From the NCBI GenBank assembly GCA_963528625.1, contig CAURVQ010000009.1, positions 1 through 35,502 of the forward strand: 35,502 bases of DNA. The letters are read 5' to 3'. This document shows, one piece after another, positions 23,924-32,196 of the stretch. The position numbers and the translations under genes were made by a program. This DNA is from CALHVR01 sp963528625 (GTDB lineage: Bacteria; Fusobacteriota; Fusobacteriia; Fusobacteriales; Leptotrichiaceae). The notes under the pieces are model-generated. The model did not search any database. It had not been told where the DNA came from and saw only the letters and a program-made list of their open reading frames with translations. How positions within the stretch are numbered: the stretch's first letter is position 1; each line of letters opens with the position of its first letter.

Positions 23924-25964
23924 AATATGTAATTCCATTAATAAATTTATTTTCATATTCTATTGGTTCAGTACCAATTTTAAATAAAGCCATACGATTA
24001 TCAAATCCATCAGAATCAAGTAATCCTACTTTTAAGTCAATAGTTCTAAATACTAAATCTTTACGTTTTAAGTAGTCATCAATAAATTCAAAATTTCCAA
24101 CATTGTAATTTTCAATATTTACAACACCTTGCATATAAGTTTTCCATATAGGTCCTGCTGCATTTCCTCCCGTCATACGATGTGACATCGGTTTATTATC
24201 ATCATTACCAACATAAACAACCGTAGCAAGAGTAGGAGTGTATCCAGTAAACCAAGCAGATATATAATCACTTGTAGTTCCAGTTTTTCCAGCCATAGGA
24301 ATTAAGTTTCCATTTTTAAATACTTTTGCTGGAGCACCACTTCCATAGTTTACAGCATTTTGAAGCATATAAGTTAAAATAGCAACATCACTAGATTCAA
24401 AGATTTTTTCTTTAACAGGTTTAGCTTCATAAATAACTTCTCCAAATTTATTTTCAATTTTATATATATATTGAGGTGTAACTCTATATCCTCCATTTGC
24501 TAAAGCGGCATAAAATAAAGCTAAATCAATAGGTCTTGTAGAAATTGACCCTAAAGCTAATGTTAAATCTTTAGGAAAATCACCACCTGAAATTCCAGCA
24601 TCTCTCCAAATTTTTTCTACTTTGTCTACACCAACACGCTGTAATAATTTTACTGGAACAACATTGTTTGATATTTCTAATGCTTTAGCCAATGTCATAT
24701 TATCTCTAAATTTACGATCATAGTTATTTGGTGACCATTTTGAATTTCTTAAAGGTGAATCTTCCATAACAGTATTCATACCCATATTAGATTGAAGTGC
24801 TGCAAGATATATAATAGGTTTGAAAGAAGAACCGGGTTGTCTTAAAGCACTTGTAGCTCTATTAAATTCTCCTTTTTTATAATTTTTTCCTCCAACCATA
24901 GCTTTTACAAATCCATTACTTGGATCTATAGAGAATAAAGCACCATCTAAATTTTTTGAATTTCTTAAATTGTAGTTACTGTTAAATGCTTTGTATGCAG
25001 CTCTTTGCATATTCAAATCAACTGTAGAGTAAATTTTGAAACCATCAAATAAGAATTTTTGATCGCCTTCTTCAATTTTAAGAATTTTACGCATTTCATC
25101 AATAACAATAGTAGAAAATTCAGGAGCAATATTTGATGAAGATGCTTGATTTTCATTTTTCTTGTCATCTTTTACTTGTGCAAATTGTATTTTTTCATTC
25201 ATAGCTTTTTCATATTCAGCTTCATTTATAAATTTATAATTATACATTTGATGTAAAACGACATGTTGTCTTTCAATAGCATTTTCTATTTTTGAATATT
25301 TAGTAGGGGATTTTGGTAAACTTGCTAAAATAGCAGCTTGTGCAATCGTTAAATCTTTTGGTTGTTTATTAAAATATTTTAAAGCTGCATTTTTAATACC
25401 GTAAGCTCCTTGTCCAAAATAAATTGTGTTTAAATAATTTTCTAAAATTTCATCTTTAGTATATTTTTTTTCAATTTCTATTGCTAAAATAGCTTCTTTA
25501 AATTTTCTAATAAATGTTCTTTCAGGGCTTAAAAAAGCATTTTTAGCAAGTTGTTGAGTAATTGTACTTCCTCCTTCACGCCCACGACCGGTAATTGTAA
25601 GTAAAAAAGCTTTCCCTAATCTTGAAAAATCAAATCCGTGATGGCTTCTAAATTTTCTGTCTTCAATAGCTAAAAAAGCATTTTGAACATGAAGTGGAAC
25701 GTCCTTTATACTGATAGGATCTCTATTTTCAACTGAAATACTATCAAGTTGATTACCATTTATATCGTAAATAATAGAAGGTGATAGTGGACTATAACTT
25801 TCTATCAATTCAACAGGGGCTTCTTTTTTTAATGTATAAAATGTATAGCCGATTGAAGCTGTTATAATTATAGCAATACAAATAATAATTTTAGCAAATA
25901 ATGGAATAGGTTTACGTTTTTTTATTTTTGTATAAATCTTTTTTTTATCTTTTTTATTGTCCAT
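23922..25964 (-). CDS. Class A penicillin-binding protein (PBP1A-like transglycosylase/transpeptidase)
   Basis: This 680-aa bifunctional peptidoglycan synthase is anchored by one membrane segment (residues about 23-43) after a Lys-rich cytoplasmic tail. The GT51 domain has EDRKFRSHHGFD (catalytic E101), GGSTITQQLAKN (131-142) and KEAILAIEIEKKYTKDEILE. The transpeptidase domain has the SxxK motif S379-S-F-K382 in QPGSSFKP, SNN at 432-434 and KTGTT in AGKTGTTSDY. All catalytic elements are intact. A Ser/Asn-rich, low-complexity linker (NENQASSSN) lies near 270-280. The ATG overlaps the 3' end of rlmN by 11 nt, and its Shine-Dalgarno AAGGAG is inside rlmN, so the two are cotranscribed. A bidirectional terminator ends the unit. 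Confidence 0.94.
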   Translation of the reverse strand: MDNKKDKKKIYTKIKKRKPIPLFAKIIICIAIIITASIGYTFYTLKKEAPVELIESYSPLSPSIIYDINGNQLDSISVENRDPISIKDVPLHVQNAFLAIEDRKFRSHHGFDFSRLGKAFLLTITGRGREGGSTITQQLAKNAFLSPERTFIRKFKEAILAIEIEKKYTKDEILENYLNTIYFGQGAYGIKNAALKYFNKQPKDLTIAQAAILASLPKSPTKYSKIENAIERQHVVLHQMYNYKFINEAEYEKAMNEKIQFAQVKDDKKNENQASSSNIAPEFSTIVIDEMRKILKIEEGDQKFLFDGFKIYSTVDLNMQRAAYKAFNSNYNLRNSKNLDGALFSIDPSNGFVKAMVGGKNYKKGEFNRATSALRQPGSSFKPIIYLAALQSNMGMNTVMEDSPLRNSKWSPNNYDRKFRDNMTLAKALEISNNVVPVKLLQRVGVDKVEKIWRDAGISGGDFPKDLTLALGSISTRPIDLALFYAALANGGYRVTPQYIYKIENKFGEVIYEAKPVKEKIFESSDVAILTYMLQNAVNYGSGAPAKVFKNGNLIPMAGKTGTTSDYISAWFTGYTPTLATVVYVGNDDNKPMSHRMTGGNAAGPIWKTYMQGVVNIENYNVGNFEFIDDYLKRKDLVFRTIDLKVGLLDSDGFDNRMALFKIGTEPIEYENKFINGITY

Positions 25965-27024
25965 TTTCTTTCTCCTTTTTAACTTTTAATTGCCCGCAAG
26001 CTGCAGCAATATCTTCCCCTTTTGTTTCTCTCAATGTTACATTTATTCCTTTATTTTTCAAAATATTATAAAATTCTTTCTGTTTAGCTTTAGATGGTGT
26101 AACATAAGGTTTTCCCATAACATGATTGTATGGAATTAAATTAACCAAACAATTAAATGAACGCAAATAATTTATTAAATCATATGCATCACTTACTTCA
26201 CAATTTAAGTCATCTATTAAAATGTATTCAAAAGTAATACGATTGTTTGATTTTTTCTGATATTCAATTAAAGCTTCTTTTAATTCAGCCAAAGGCCATT
26301 TTTTATTTAAAGGCATTATTTTTGTTCTAATATCATCTTTAGCAGCGTGAAGTGAAATTGCTAAATTTACTTGATGTTCACTTTCTGTAAATTTTTTAAT
26401 TCCGGGAACAATACCACTTGTAGAAACTGTAAAATTCCTTTTTGAAAAGTTTTGTCCTTTTGGAGAATTCAATAAATTAATAGAATTCATTACACTGTTA
26501 AAGTTTTGAAAAGGTTCTCCCATTCCCATATAGACAACATTTCCTAATTTTTCTCCTCTTTTTTCTAAATATTTTTGTATTTGATAAAATTGAAGTACAA
26601 TTTCCGATGTATTAAGATTACGCTCGTAAGTCATTGTAGCAGTAGCACAGAAATCGCACCCAACTAAACAACCAATCTGCGATGAAACACAAAGAGTATG
26701 TCTGTTTTTATGTAAAATTAATACACTTTCAATAAGTTTTGTATCATTTAACTTAAATAAAAATTTTTCGGTATCTTTATCTTCTGAAATTTGATGTCCA
26801 ACAATTTCTAATTTAGGTAATAAAAAAATTTCTTTTAATAATTCTCTATCTTTTTTAGAAACATTAGAAAATTCATCTATATTAAAAACCATTTTGTTAT
26901 GAAGCCAATCAAAAACTTGATTTGCTGTAAATTTTTTGAAATTATTTTCAATAAATAGTTTTTGTAATTCGTCAAGAGATAATCCTAAAATATCTACTTT
27001 TTTTATATTTTGATTTTTAGTCAC
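25954..27024 (-). CDS. rlmN: Dual-specificity 23S rRNA/tRNA adenine C2-methyltransferase RlmN
   Basis: This 356-aa radical-SAM enzyme methylates A2503 of 23S rRNA and A37 of several tRNAs. The 4Fe-4S motif is C119-LVG-C123-DF-C126 (SQIGCLVGCDFCATATM). The mechanistic C-terminal Cys is in AACGQL at about C343. Other family motifs are MGMGEPFQNF, STSGIVPGIKKF, AISLHAA and LIPYNHV. The start is GTG at 27022-27024, with GGGAG 6 nt upstream. It is the first gene of a two-gene unit with the PBP gene, divergent from mrp across a 221-bp A/T-rich gap. I could not pick a reliable promoter on this strand. Confidence 0.95.
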   Translation of the reverse strand: MTKNQNIKKVDILGLSLDELQKLFIENNFKKFTANQVFDWLHNKMVFNIDEFSNVSKKDRELLKEIFLLPKLEIVGHQISEDKDTEKFLFKLNDTKLIESVLILHKNRHTLCVSSQIGCLVGCDFCATATMTYERNLNTSEIVLQFYQIQKYLEKRGEKLGNVVYMGMGEPFQNFNSVMNSINLLNSPKGQNFSKRNFTVSTSGIVPGIKKFTESEHQVNLAISLHAAKDDIRTKIMPLNKKWPLAELKEALIEYQKKSNNRITFEYILIDDLNCEVSDAYDLINYLRSFNCLVNLIPYNHVMGKPYVTPSKAKQKEFYNILKNKGINVTLRETKGEDIAAACGQLKVKKEKENGQ

Positions 27025-27133
27025 TATTTTCTCCCAAAAGTAATAAAATTACTATTCCTTTCTTTAAATTTTACTACTATATAATACCATATTTTTTATA
27101 AATTTTATAGTTTTTTTTATAAAATAGTTGTGT

Positions 27134-27224
27134 TATAATTGCGATATAAAATTTTAAACAAAGATAGTAAAAAATTAAAAAAAATTAAAAATAGACTTGT
27201 ATAAAATTAAAAAAAGTGTATAAT
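27134..27224 (+). promoter_or_regulatory. Two candidate promoters of mrp
   Basis: The nearer one is TTGTAT (27197-27202), a 16-nt spacer and TATAAT (27219-27224), about 22 nt before the mrp ATG. A farther one is an extended -10, TGTTATAAT (27131-27139), with only a T-run in the -35 position. AAAGGAG at 27232-27238 is the ribosome-binding site. Confidence 0.55.
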
Positions 27225-27245
27225 AATAATTAAAGGAGTGAATAA

Positions 27246-28067
27246 ATGCAAGGTGGAATTGATTTAGAACAAAGAAAAAAGACAATACAAGAGAAAATGT
27301 TAAAAATAAAAAATAAAATTATTGTAATGAGTGGAAAAGGTGGAGTAGGAAAAACAACAGTTTCAGTGAATTTAGGGTATGGGCTAGCTAAAAAAGGATA
27401 TAAAGTTGGAATACTTGATGCTGATTTACACGGACCAAATGTTCCTATAATGTTTGGGAAAGAAGGTATTAAATTATCAAAGTTAGAAAAACCACTAAAA
27501 ATAAATGACAATTTAAAAATAACATCACTTAGTTTTTTTGTACCAGATGAAAATCCTATAATATGGAGAGGACCACAAAAATTAGGGGCAATTCAAGAAA
27601 TGTTATTGTATGTAGAGTGGGGAGAAATTGATTTTTTAATTGTAGATTTACCACCTGGAACAGGAGATGAAACATTAACAATAGCTCAAGATATAGGGAA
27701 AGATGCAAGAACAATAATTGTTACAACGCCACAGAAGGTCGCATTACTTGATTCGAGAAGAAGTGTCAAATTTTCAAAATTATTAAATTTACAACCTTTA
27801 GGAATAATTGAAAATATGAGTGGATTTGTTTGTCCGGATTGTAATCAAGTTGTTGATATATTTAAAAAAGGTGGAGCTGAAGAGATGGCAGTTGAAACAA
27901 AAACGACATTTTTAGGTGCAATACCTATGGATAAAAATGTTGTAGAAGCTGGAGATAATGGCTACCCTTATGTAGAAAATGAAAATTCAATAGCAACAGT
28001 TGAAATGAATAAGATTATAAAAAGAATATTAACGCATTTAGATGTTAATAAATTGGAGGAAAAATGA
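27246..28067 (+). CDS. mrp: Mrp/NBP35-family Fe-S cluster carrier ATPase
   Basis: This 273-aa cytoplasmic P-loop protein binds and transfers 4Fe-4S clusters to apo-proteins in studied homologues (ApbC/Mrp). The deviant Walker A motif is GKGGVGKT (residues 30-37). It is followed by LDADLHGPNVP, VDLPPGTGDETLT and the conserved MSGFVCPDCNQ with the bridging CxxC. It lacks the N-terminal DUF59 domain found in many Mrp proteins and the N-terminal 4-Cys ferredoxin motif of Nbp35. The stop overlaps the start of a response regulator gene (ATGA at 28064-28067), so the two are translated together. Confidence 0.93.
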   Translation: MQGGIDLEQRKKTIQEKMLKIKNKIIVMSGKGGVGKTTVSVNLGYGLAKKGYKVGILDADLHGPNVPIMFGKEGIKLSKLEKPLKINDNLKITSLSFFVPDENPIIWRGPQKLGAIQEMLLYVEWGEIDFLIVDLPPGTGDETLTIAQDIGKDARTIIVTTPQKVALLDSRRSVKFSKLLNLQPLGIIENMSGFVCPDCNQVVDIFKKGGAEEMAVETKTTFLGAIPMDKNVVEAGDNGYPYVENENSIATVEMNKIIKRILTHLDVNKLEEK

Positions 28068-28756
28068 AAGTATTAATTTTTAATGGAAATGAAAAAAATA
28101 GAAAATTATCAGCACAATTATGTAAAGAAATAGGATTTAATACATTAGTTACTGGAGAAGAGGAACAAGCGATTGATTATTTGAAAACGGAGACAATTGA
28201 TGTTGTTTTAATTGATTCAAAATCATTAAAAAATACAAAAAAATATATAAAAGAAATTTTGAAATATAGAGTAAAAGAATATATAGTATTGTCAATAGAT
28301 GCAAAAGATAAATATTCAAAAGTGGAAGCATTATTGGATGGTGTAGATGATTATATTTATAATAATTATACAATGGAAGAATTATCTGCAAAATTACAAG
28401 CTATAATGAGGGTAATAATAAGATTTTCTCAAAAAGATAGATCTGAATTGTTGTCGGTAGATGATTTGACATTAAATCCATTAAATAGAGAAGTTAAAAG
28501 AGCTGGTAAAGTTATTTCATTGACAAATAAAGAATTTTTATTATTAGAGTATCTTTTAAGAAATAAAAATAGAGTTTTAACGAGAACAATGCTATCTGAA
28601 AAAATATGGGACATTGATTTTATATCAGAAAGTAATATAGTAGATGTTTATGTTAATTTCTTAAGAGTGAAAATAGATAAAGGGCATAGTAAAAAAATAA
28701 TTACTACTATGAGAGGTGTAGGTTATATTATTAAAGATGAAAATGTAGAAAATTAG
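28064..28756 (+). CDS. OmpR/PhoB-type response regulator with degenerate receiver
   Basis: This 230-aa DNA-binding regulator has an N-terminal receiver-like domain (about 1-115) and a C-terminal winged helix (about 130-228). The winged helix is well conserved: LTNKEFLLLEYLLRNKNRVLTRTML, SNIVDVYVNFLRVKID and TTMRGVGYII. The receiver keeps the phospho-acceptor position D51 (VVLIDSK) and S77. It has lost the acidic pair after the first strand (I-F-N7-G8 in place of V-D-D), and the conserved Lys is Asn (DDYIYNN, N100, where DDYxxKP is usual). It therefore probably cannot be phosphorylated in the normal way. No histidine kinase gene is adjacent. It overlaps mrp by 4 nt and is followed by a terminator. 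Its targets are unknown. Confidence 0.88.
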   Translation: MKVLIFNGNEKNRKLSAQLCKEIGFNTLVTGEEEQAIDYLKTETIDVVLIDSKSLKNTKKYIKEILKYRVKEYIVLSIDAKDKYSKVEALLDGVDDYIYNNYTMEELSAKLQAIMRVIIRFSQKDRSELLSVDDLTLNPLNREVKRAGKVISLTNKEFLLLEYLLRNKNRVLTRTMLSEKIWDIDFISESNIVDVYVNFLRVKIDKGHSKKIITTMRGVGYIIKDENVEN

Positions 28757-28766
28757 TAAATAAAAG

Positions 28767-28795
28767 AAAAAGCAAAATAAAAATTTGCTTTTTTT
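28767..28795 (+). terminator. Terminator after mrp-response regulator
   Basis: AAAAAGCAAA (28767-28776) pairs with TTTGCTTTTT (28784-28793) over 10 bp around a 7-nt loop and is followed by more T residues (28789-28795). Confidence 0.85.
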
Positions 28796-28813
28796 AAATT
28801 TGTATGTTAAAAT
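28785..28813 (+). promoter_or_regulatory. Possible promoter of sodA
   Basis: TTGCTT (28785-28790), a 17-nt spacer and TAAAAT (28808-28813) are preceded by TG at 28805-28806, which gives an extended -10. The -35 lies in the 3' arm of the preceding terminator. AGGAGG sits about 4 nt upstream of the sodA ATG. Confidence 0.45.
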
Positions 28814-28855
28814 ATTGTAAGAATGAAAAAGAAATAAAAAATATTAGGAGGAATT

Positions 28856-29500
28856 ATGTTTGAGCAAGTAAAATTACCTTATGAATTTAGTGCGTTAGAA
28901 CCACATATTGATGCAAAAACAATGGAGATACATTACGGTAAACATCACGCAACATATACAAACAATCTAAATGAAACATTAAAAAATAATGCTCCACATT
29001 TATTAGAAAGTTGTATTGGTTCAATTTTAAAAAAATTAGATGAATTACCAGAAGAAATAAGAGGTGCTGTTAGAAATAACGGTGGAGGATTTTATAATCA
29101 CAACTTATTTTTCACAACAATTAGCCCTAATGGTGGGGGAGAACCAAAAGGTGCATTAGCTGATAAAATTAAAGAAGATTTTGGAAGTTTTGAAAATTTC
29201 AAAACTAAATTTTCACAAGCTGCAGCAACTAGATTTGGATCAGGTTGGGCTTGGTTAGTAGTAAATAAAGATGGAAATTTAAAAGTAACTTCAACAGCAA
29301 ATCAAGATACTCCATTTATAAAAGGAGCAACTGGATGTGAATGTTCAGAAGGTAGACCAATTTTAGGATTAGATGTTTGGGAACATGCATATTACTTAAA
29401 TTATCAAAATAGAAGAGCTGACTACATTGCTGCATTTTTCAATGTAATTGACTGGGATGTAGTTGCCGAAAAATTTGCTGGGTCTAAATGTTCAAAATAA
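28856..29500 (+). CDS. sodA: Superoxide dismutase, Mn-type (Mn/Fe family)
   Basis: This 214-aa enzyme converts superoxide to H2O2 and O2 in the cytoplasm, complementing the AhpC at the left edge. Metal ligands are H26 (EIHYGKHH), H82 (GFYNHNLFF), D173 and H177 (LDVWEHAYY). The residue set GGGFYNHN and TANQDTP (Gln at 150) is that of Mn-preferring enzymes, though cambialistic use cannot be excluded. A short Cys-containing insertion (GATGCECSEGR, 158-167 region) precedes the ILGLDVWEHAYYL motif, and another Cys lies near the C-terminus (GSKCSK). I cannot say how common this insertion is. The gene is a single-gene unit ending at a strong terminator. Confidence 0.94.
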   Translation: MFEQVKLPYEFSALEPHIDAKTMEIHYGKHHATYTNNLNETLKNNAPHLLESCIGSILKKLDELPEEIRGAVRNNGGGFYNHNLFFTTISPNGGGEPKGALADKIKEDFGSFENFKTKFSQAAATRFGSGWAWLVVNKDGNLKVTSTANQDTPFIKGATGCECSEGRPILGLDVWEHAYYLNYQNRRADYIAAFFNVIDWDVVAEKFAGSKCSK

Positions 29501-29520
29501 ATAAATGATAATTTTAACAC

Positions 29521-29552
29521 AAAACACTATTAAGAAATAATAGTGTTTTTTA
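29521..29552 (+). terminator. Terminator after sodA
   Basis: AAAACACTATTA (29521-29532) and TAATAGTGTTTT (29538-29549) form a perfect 12-bp stem with loop AGAAA. A short T-run follows. Confidence 0.9.
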
Positions 29553-29597
29553 TATAGAAATTAAAATATTATTATTAATACATAAATAATTTAATGT

Positions 29598-29624
29598 TTT
29601 GATATAGAAAAAAGTTATATCAAA
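29598..29624. repeat. Perfect 9-bp inverted repeat upstream of the MetQ-like gene
   Basis: TTTGATATA (29598-29606) and TATATCAAA (29616-29624) are separated by 9 nt. There is no T-run, and it lies between the sodA terminator and the promoter of the lipoprotein gene. An operator for an unknown regulator is plausible. Confidence 0.4.
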
Positions 29625-29673
29625 CTAATAAAAAAAGATATTTTACAAAAAATGAAATATATAATAAAATAAG

Positions 29674-29703
29674 TTTACAAAATTAAAATATATATTTTAT
29701 AAA
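29674..29703 (+). promoter_or_regulatory. Promoter of the MetQ-like gene
   Basis: TTTACA (29674-29679), an 18-nt spacer and TATAAA (29698-29703) lie about 21 nt upstream of the ATG. AGGAGG is at 29713-29718. I saw no SAM riboswitch or T-box in the short leader. Confidence 0.5.
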
Positions 29704-29724
29704 ATACAAAATAGGAGGAATGAA

Positions 29725-30534
29725 ATGAAAAAATTATTATTAGGATTAGTAGCAGGTTTAGTTTTAGTAGCTTGTGGTAACAAAGCTGAAGTACCTGAAG
29801 CTAAAGCAGAAGCAAAAACAGAAAAATTAGTTATCGGAGCGACACCGGTACCACATCAAGAATTATTAGAATTAATTAAAGATGATTTAGCTAAAGAAGG
29901 AGTAGAATTAGTTATACAACAATTTAATGATTATGTGCAACCAAATAAATTAGTTGCTTCAGGTGAATTGGATGCGAACTTTTTCCAACATATTCCATAT
30001 ATGGAAACATTTGCAAAAGAAAATAATTTACAATTAGTATCAATTGGAGGAGTTCATTTAGAGCCAATGGCGGTATATTCAGATAAAATTAAAAATCCAG
30101 CAGATTTCAAAAATGGAGATACAATATTAATTCCAAATGATCCAACTAATGGTGGAAGAGCATTAATTTTATTAGATAAAGCAGGAATCATTAAATTAAA
30201 AGATAATACAAATTTAACAGCTACAGTAAACGATATAGTTGAAAATAGTAAAAATTTAAAAATTGAAAGTTTAGCAGCTGAACAAATTGCACCAAGATTA
30301 TCGGAAGTTACAGCAGCAATAATTAATGCAAATTATGCTTTAGATGCTAAATTATCAAATGATCAAAGAATATTAGTTGAAGATAAAGATTCACCTTATG
30401 TAAATATAGTAACAGTTGCTAAAGGAAAAGAAAATGAACCTAAATTCCAAAAATTAATGAAAGCTTTACACTCTGAAAAAGTTAAAAAATATATTGAAGA
30501 AAAATATAACGGAAGTGTATTACCAGCATTTTAG
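29725..30534 (+). CDS. MetQ/NlpA-family lipoprotein, methionine-type ABC binding protein
   Basis: This 269-aa predicted lipoprotein has a signal peptide ending in the lipobox LVAC with lipidated Cys at C17, then an Ala/Glu/Lys-rich linker (AEVPEAKAEAKTEK) and the NlpA (PF03180) domain. Family motifs are LVIGATPVPHQELLELI, YVQPNKLVASGELDANFFQHIPY and GGVHLEPMAVYSDK, then IPNDPTNGGRALILLDKAGII. Homologues bind D/L-methionine and work with the MetN ATPase and MetI permease. Neither partner gene is next to it, so this is an orphan binder here and may use a transporter encoded elsewhere. It has its own promoter and a strong terminator. Confidence 0.9.
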   Translation: MKKLLLGLVAGLVLVACGNKAEVPEAKAEAKTEKLVIGATPVPHQELLELIKDDLAKEGVELVIQQFNDYVQPNKLVASGELDANFFQHIPYMETFAKENNLQLVSIGGVHLEPMAVYSDKIKNPADFKNGDTILIPNDPTNGGRALILLDKAGIIKLKDNTNLTATVNDIVENSKNLKIESLAAEQIAPRLSEVTAAIINANYALDAKLSNDQRILVEDKDSPYVNIVTVAKGKENEPKFQKLMKALHSEKVKKYIEEKYNGSVLPAF

Positions 30535-30603
30535 TAAATTTTAAAAAATAAAAGATAAAAAAATTATCATTGATATAAAGAAATTGAATAAAGTTAAACT
30601 GTT

Positions 30604-30642
30604 AAAGGTTGATTTCTAAAAATTTTAGAAGTCAATCTTTTT
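30604..30642 (+). terminator. Strong terminator after the MetQ-like gene
   Basis: The arms 30604-30621 and 30623-30640 (AAAGGTTGATTTCTAAAA and its partner) form an 18-bp stem with two wobble pairs and a tight loop, ending in five T residues. The rest of the 340-bp gap to rsmB is A/T-rich spacer, the rsmB promoter, and a 13-codon ORF at 30821-30862 that has no ribosome-binding site. Confidence 0.92.
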
Positions 30643-30763
30643 AAATTGTTCTAAATGATATTTTTTCATATTTTATATTATCTAATAAATTATTAAAATA
30701 AGTAATTTTTATGTTGCTTTATTTGTTAATTATTAAATTTTAAATATATTGTCTGTATTTTTA

Positions 30764-30792
30764 TTGAAAAAAATTTAGTTTATTGATATAAT
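30764..30792 (+). promoter_or_regulatory. Promoter of the rsmB-cca-HAD operon
   Basis: TTGAAA (30764-30769), a 17-nt spacer and TATAAT (30787-30792) are preceded by TG at 30784-30785 (extended -10). The leader to rsmB is about 75 nt. Confidence 0.75.
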
Positions 30793-30874
30793 TTATAGGC
30801 AGTATTATTTTACTAAAATTATGAAAAAACTAAGTATTAAAACTATAAAAAATTCAAGTTAGAAAGTGAAAAAA

Positions 30875-32173
30875 ATGATTAAAAATAATATAAAATTAGA
30901 TATAGTAAATTTGTTTGATGAAATTCAAAATGGTAAATATAGTAATATTCAAATGAATTATTATTTTAATAAAAATAATTATAATATAAAAGAAAAAATG
31001 TTTGTAACAAATGTAATAAATGTTACTTTAAAAAATTTAATTTATATTGATTATTTATTAGGAAAAGCTACTAAAAACATTCAAAAAAGGAAGATAAAAC
31101 AATTATTGAGAATATCAGTTGCACAATTATATTTTATGGATAGTGATAATGCTGGAGTTGTTTTTGAAGCAGGAGAAATAGTGAAACTTATAAATAAACA
31201 TCAGGTAGGATTTGTAAATGCTGTATTACAATCAATTTTAAAAAATAAAGAAAAATATGAAAATGAAATTCCTGACGATAAGAAAGATGGAATTTTGTTG
31301 TCGTATCCACAATGGTTTGTAAATAAGTTAAAAGCTGAAAATTTTAATGAATATTTAGATATAATGAAAAGTTATAAACAAAAAAGTTACTTGTCTGTGA
31401 GATATAATTCAAAAGTTTTAAATAAAGTTATTTTTGAAAATATAATAGAAGAAGTTAAAAGTAAGATTTTGTTTAATGTAGATGAAGTTTATTATTTATC
31501 TAATGGAAATATTTTAACGCATGAAGAATTTAAAAAGGGAAATATTATAGTACAAGATGCTTCATCGTACTTAGCTGTAAAAAATCTTGATGTAACAGAA
31601 GAAGATGTAGTATTTGATGCGTGTGCGGCTCCCGGGGGAAAATCGTTAGCTATTTTACAAAAATATAACCCTAAAAAATTGATTGCAACAGATATTCATA
31701 AACATAAAATTGAAATTTTAAATAAATTAAAAAATAAATATGAATATAATAATTTTGAAATAAAATTAAATGATGCAAGAGAGATAGAAAAACTGAACAT
31801 TCAATTTGATAAAATATTATTGGACGTACCGTGTAGTGGACTTGGAGTTTTACGGAAAAAGCCTGAAAAAATTTATGAATTGACGAATGAACAAATAAAA
31901 TTATTAAAAAAATTGCAAAAAACTATATTTGATAGTGGATATAAGGTATTAAAATCTGGAGGAATTTTAGTTTATAGTACATGTACTTTTACAAAAAATG
32001 AAAATACAAATAATGTAAAAAGCTTTTTAGAAAAATATGATGATTTAGAAATGATGGAAGTTTTAGTGCCAGAAAATGTTAATGTGACTAAAGATGAATT
32101 CGGTGGTGTATATATAAATTATAAAAATATATATTTAGATGGATTTTATATAGCTAAATTTAAGAAAAAATAA
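30875..32173 (+). CDS. rsmB: 16S rRNA (cytosine-967-C5)-methyltransferase RsmB
   Basis: This 432-aa SAM-dependent enzyme makes m5C967 in 16S rRNA. The N-terminal ~135 residues resemble the NusB-like RNA-binding domain (IQKRKIKQLLRISVAQLYFM and FVNAVLQSIL). The methyltransferase domain has the SAM-binding motif DACAAPGGKSLAIL, motif IV LDVPCSGLGVLRKKP with C320, and motif VI VYSTCTF with the predicted nucleophile C370. Both Cys are needed for m5C chemistry and release. A GTG at 30866 is in frame, but I prefer ATG 30875; the ribosome-binding site is weak (AGAAAGTGA) for either. The cca gene begins 23 nt downstream, so rRNA and tRNA maturation enzymes share an operon. Confidence 0.9.
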   Translation: MIKNNIKLDIVNLFDEIQNGKYSNIQMNYYFNKNNYNIKEKMFVTNVINVTLKNLIYIDYLLGKATKNIQKRKIKQLLRISVAQLYFMDSDNAGVVFEAGEIVKLINKHQVGFVNAVLQSILKNKEKYENEIPDDKKDGILLSYPQWFVNKLKAENFNEYLDIMKSYKQKSYLSVRYNSKVLNKVIFENIIEEVKSKILFNVDEVYYLSNGNILTHEEFKKGNIIVQDASSYLAVKNLDVTEEDVVFDACAAPGGKSLAILQKYNPKKLIATDIHKHKIEILNKLKNKYEYNNFEIKLNDAREIEKLNIQFDKILLDVPCSGLGVLRKKPEKIYELTNEQIKLLKKLQKTIFDSGYKVLKSGGILVYSTCTFTKNENTNNVKSFLEKYDDLEMMEVLVPENVNVTKDEFGGVYINYKNIYLDGFYIAKFKKK

Positions 32174-32196
32174 TGTAGTAAAGATAGGAGAAAGAG

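Noticed and set aside
22700..23930. Possible replication origin near dnaN
   Set aside because: No dnaA, recF or cluster of DnaA boxes is visible, and the downstream space is a short terminator.
30821..30862. A 13-codon ORF (MKKLSIKTIKNSS) in the rsmB leader, possible leader peptide
   Set aside because: It has no Shine-Dalgarno and no run of regulatory codons, and short ORFs are expected by chance in such sequence.
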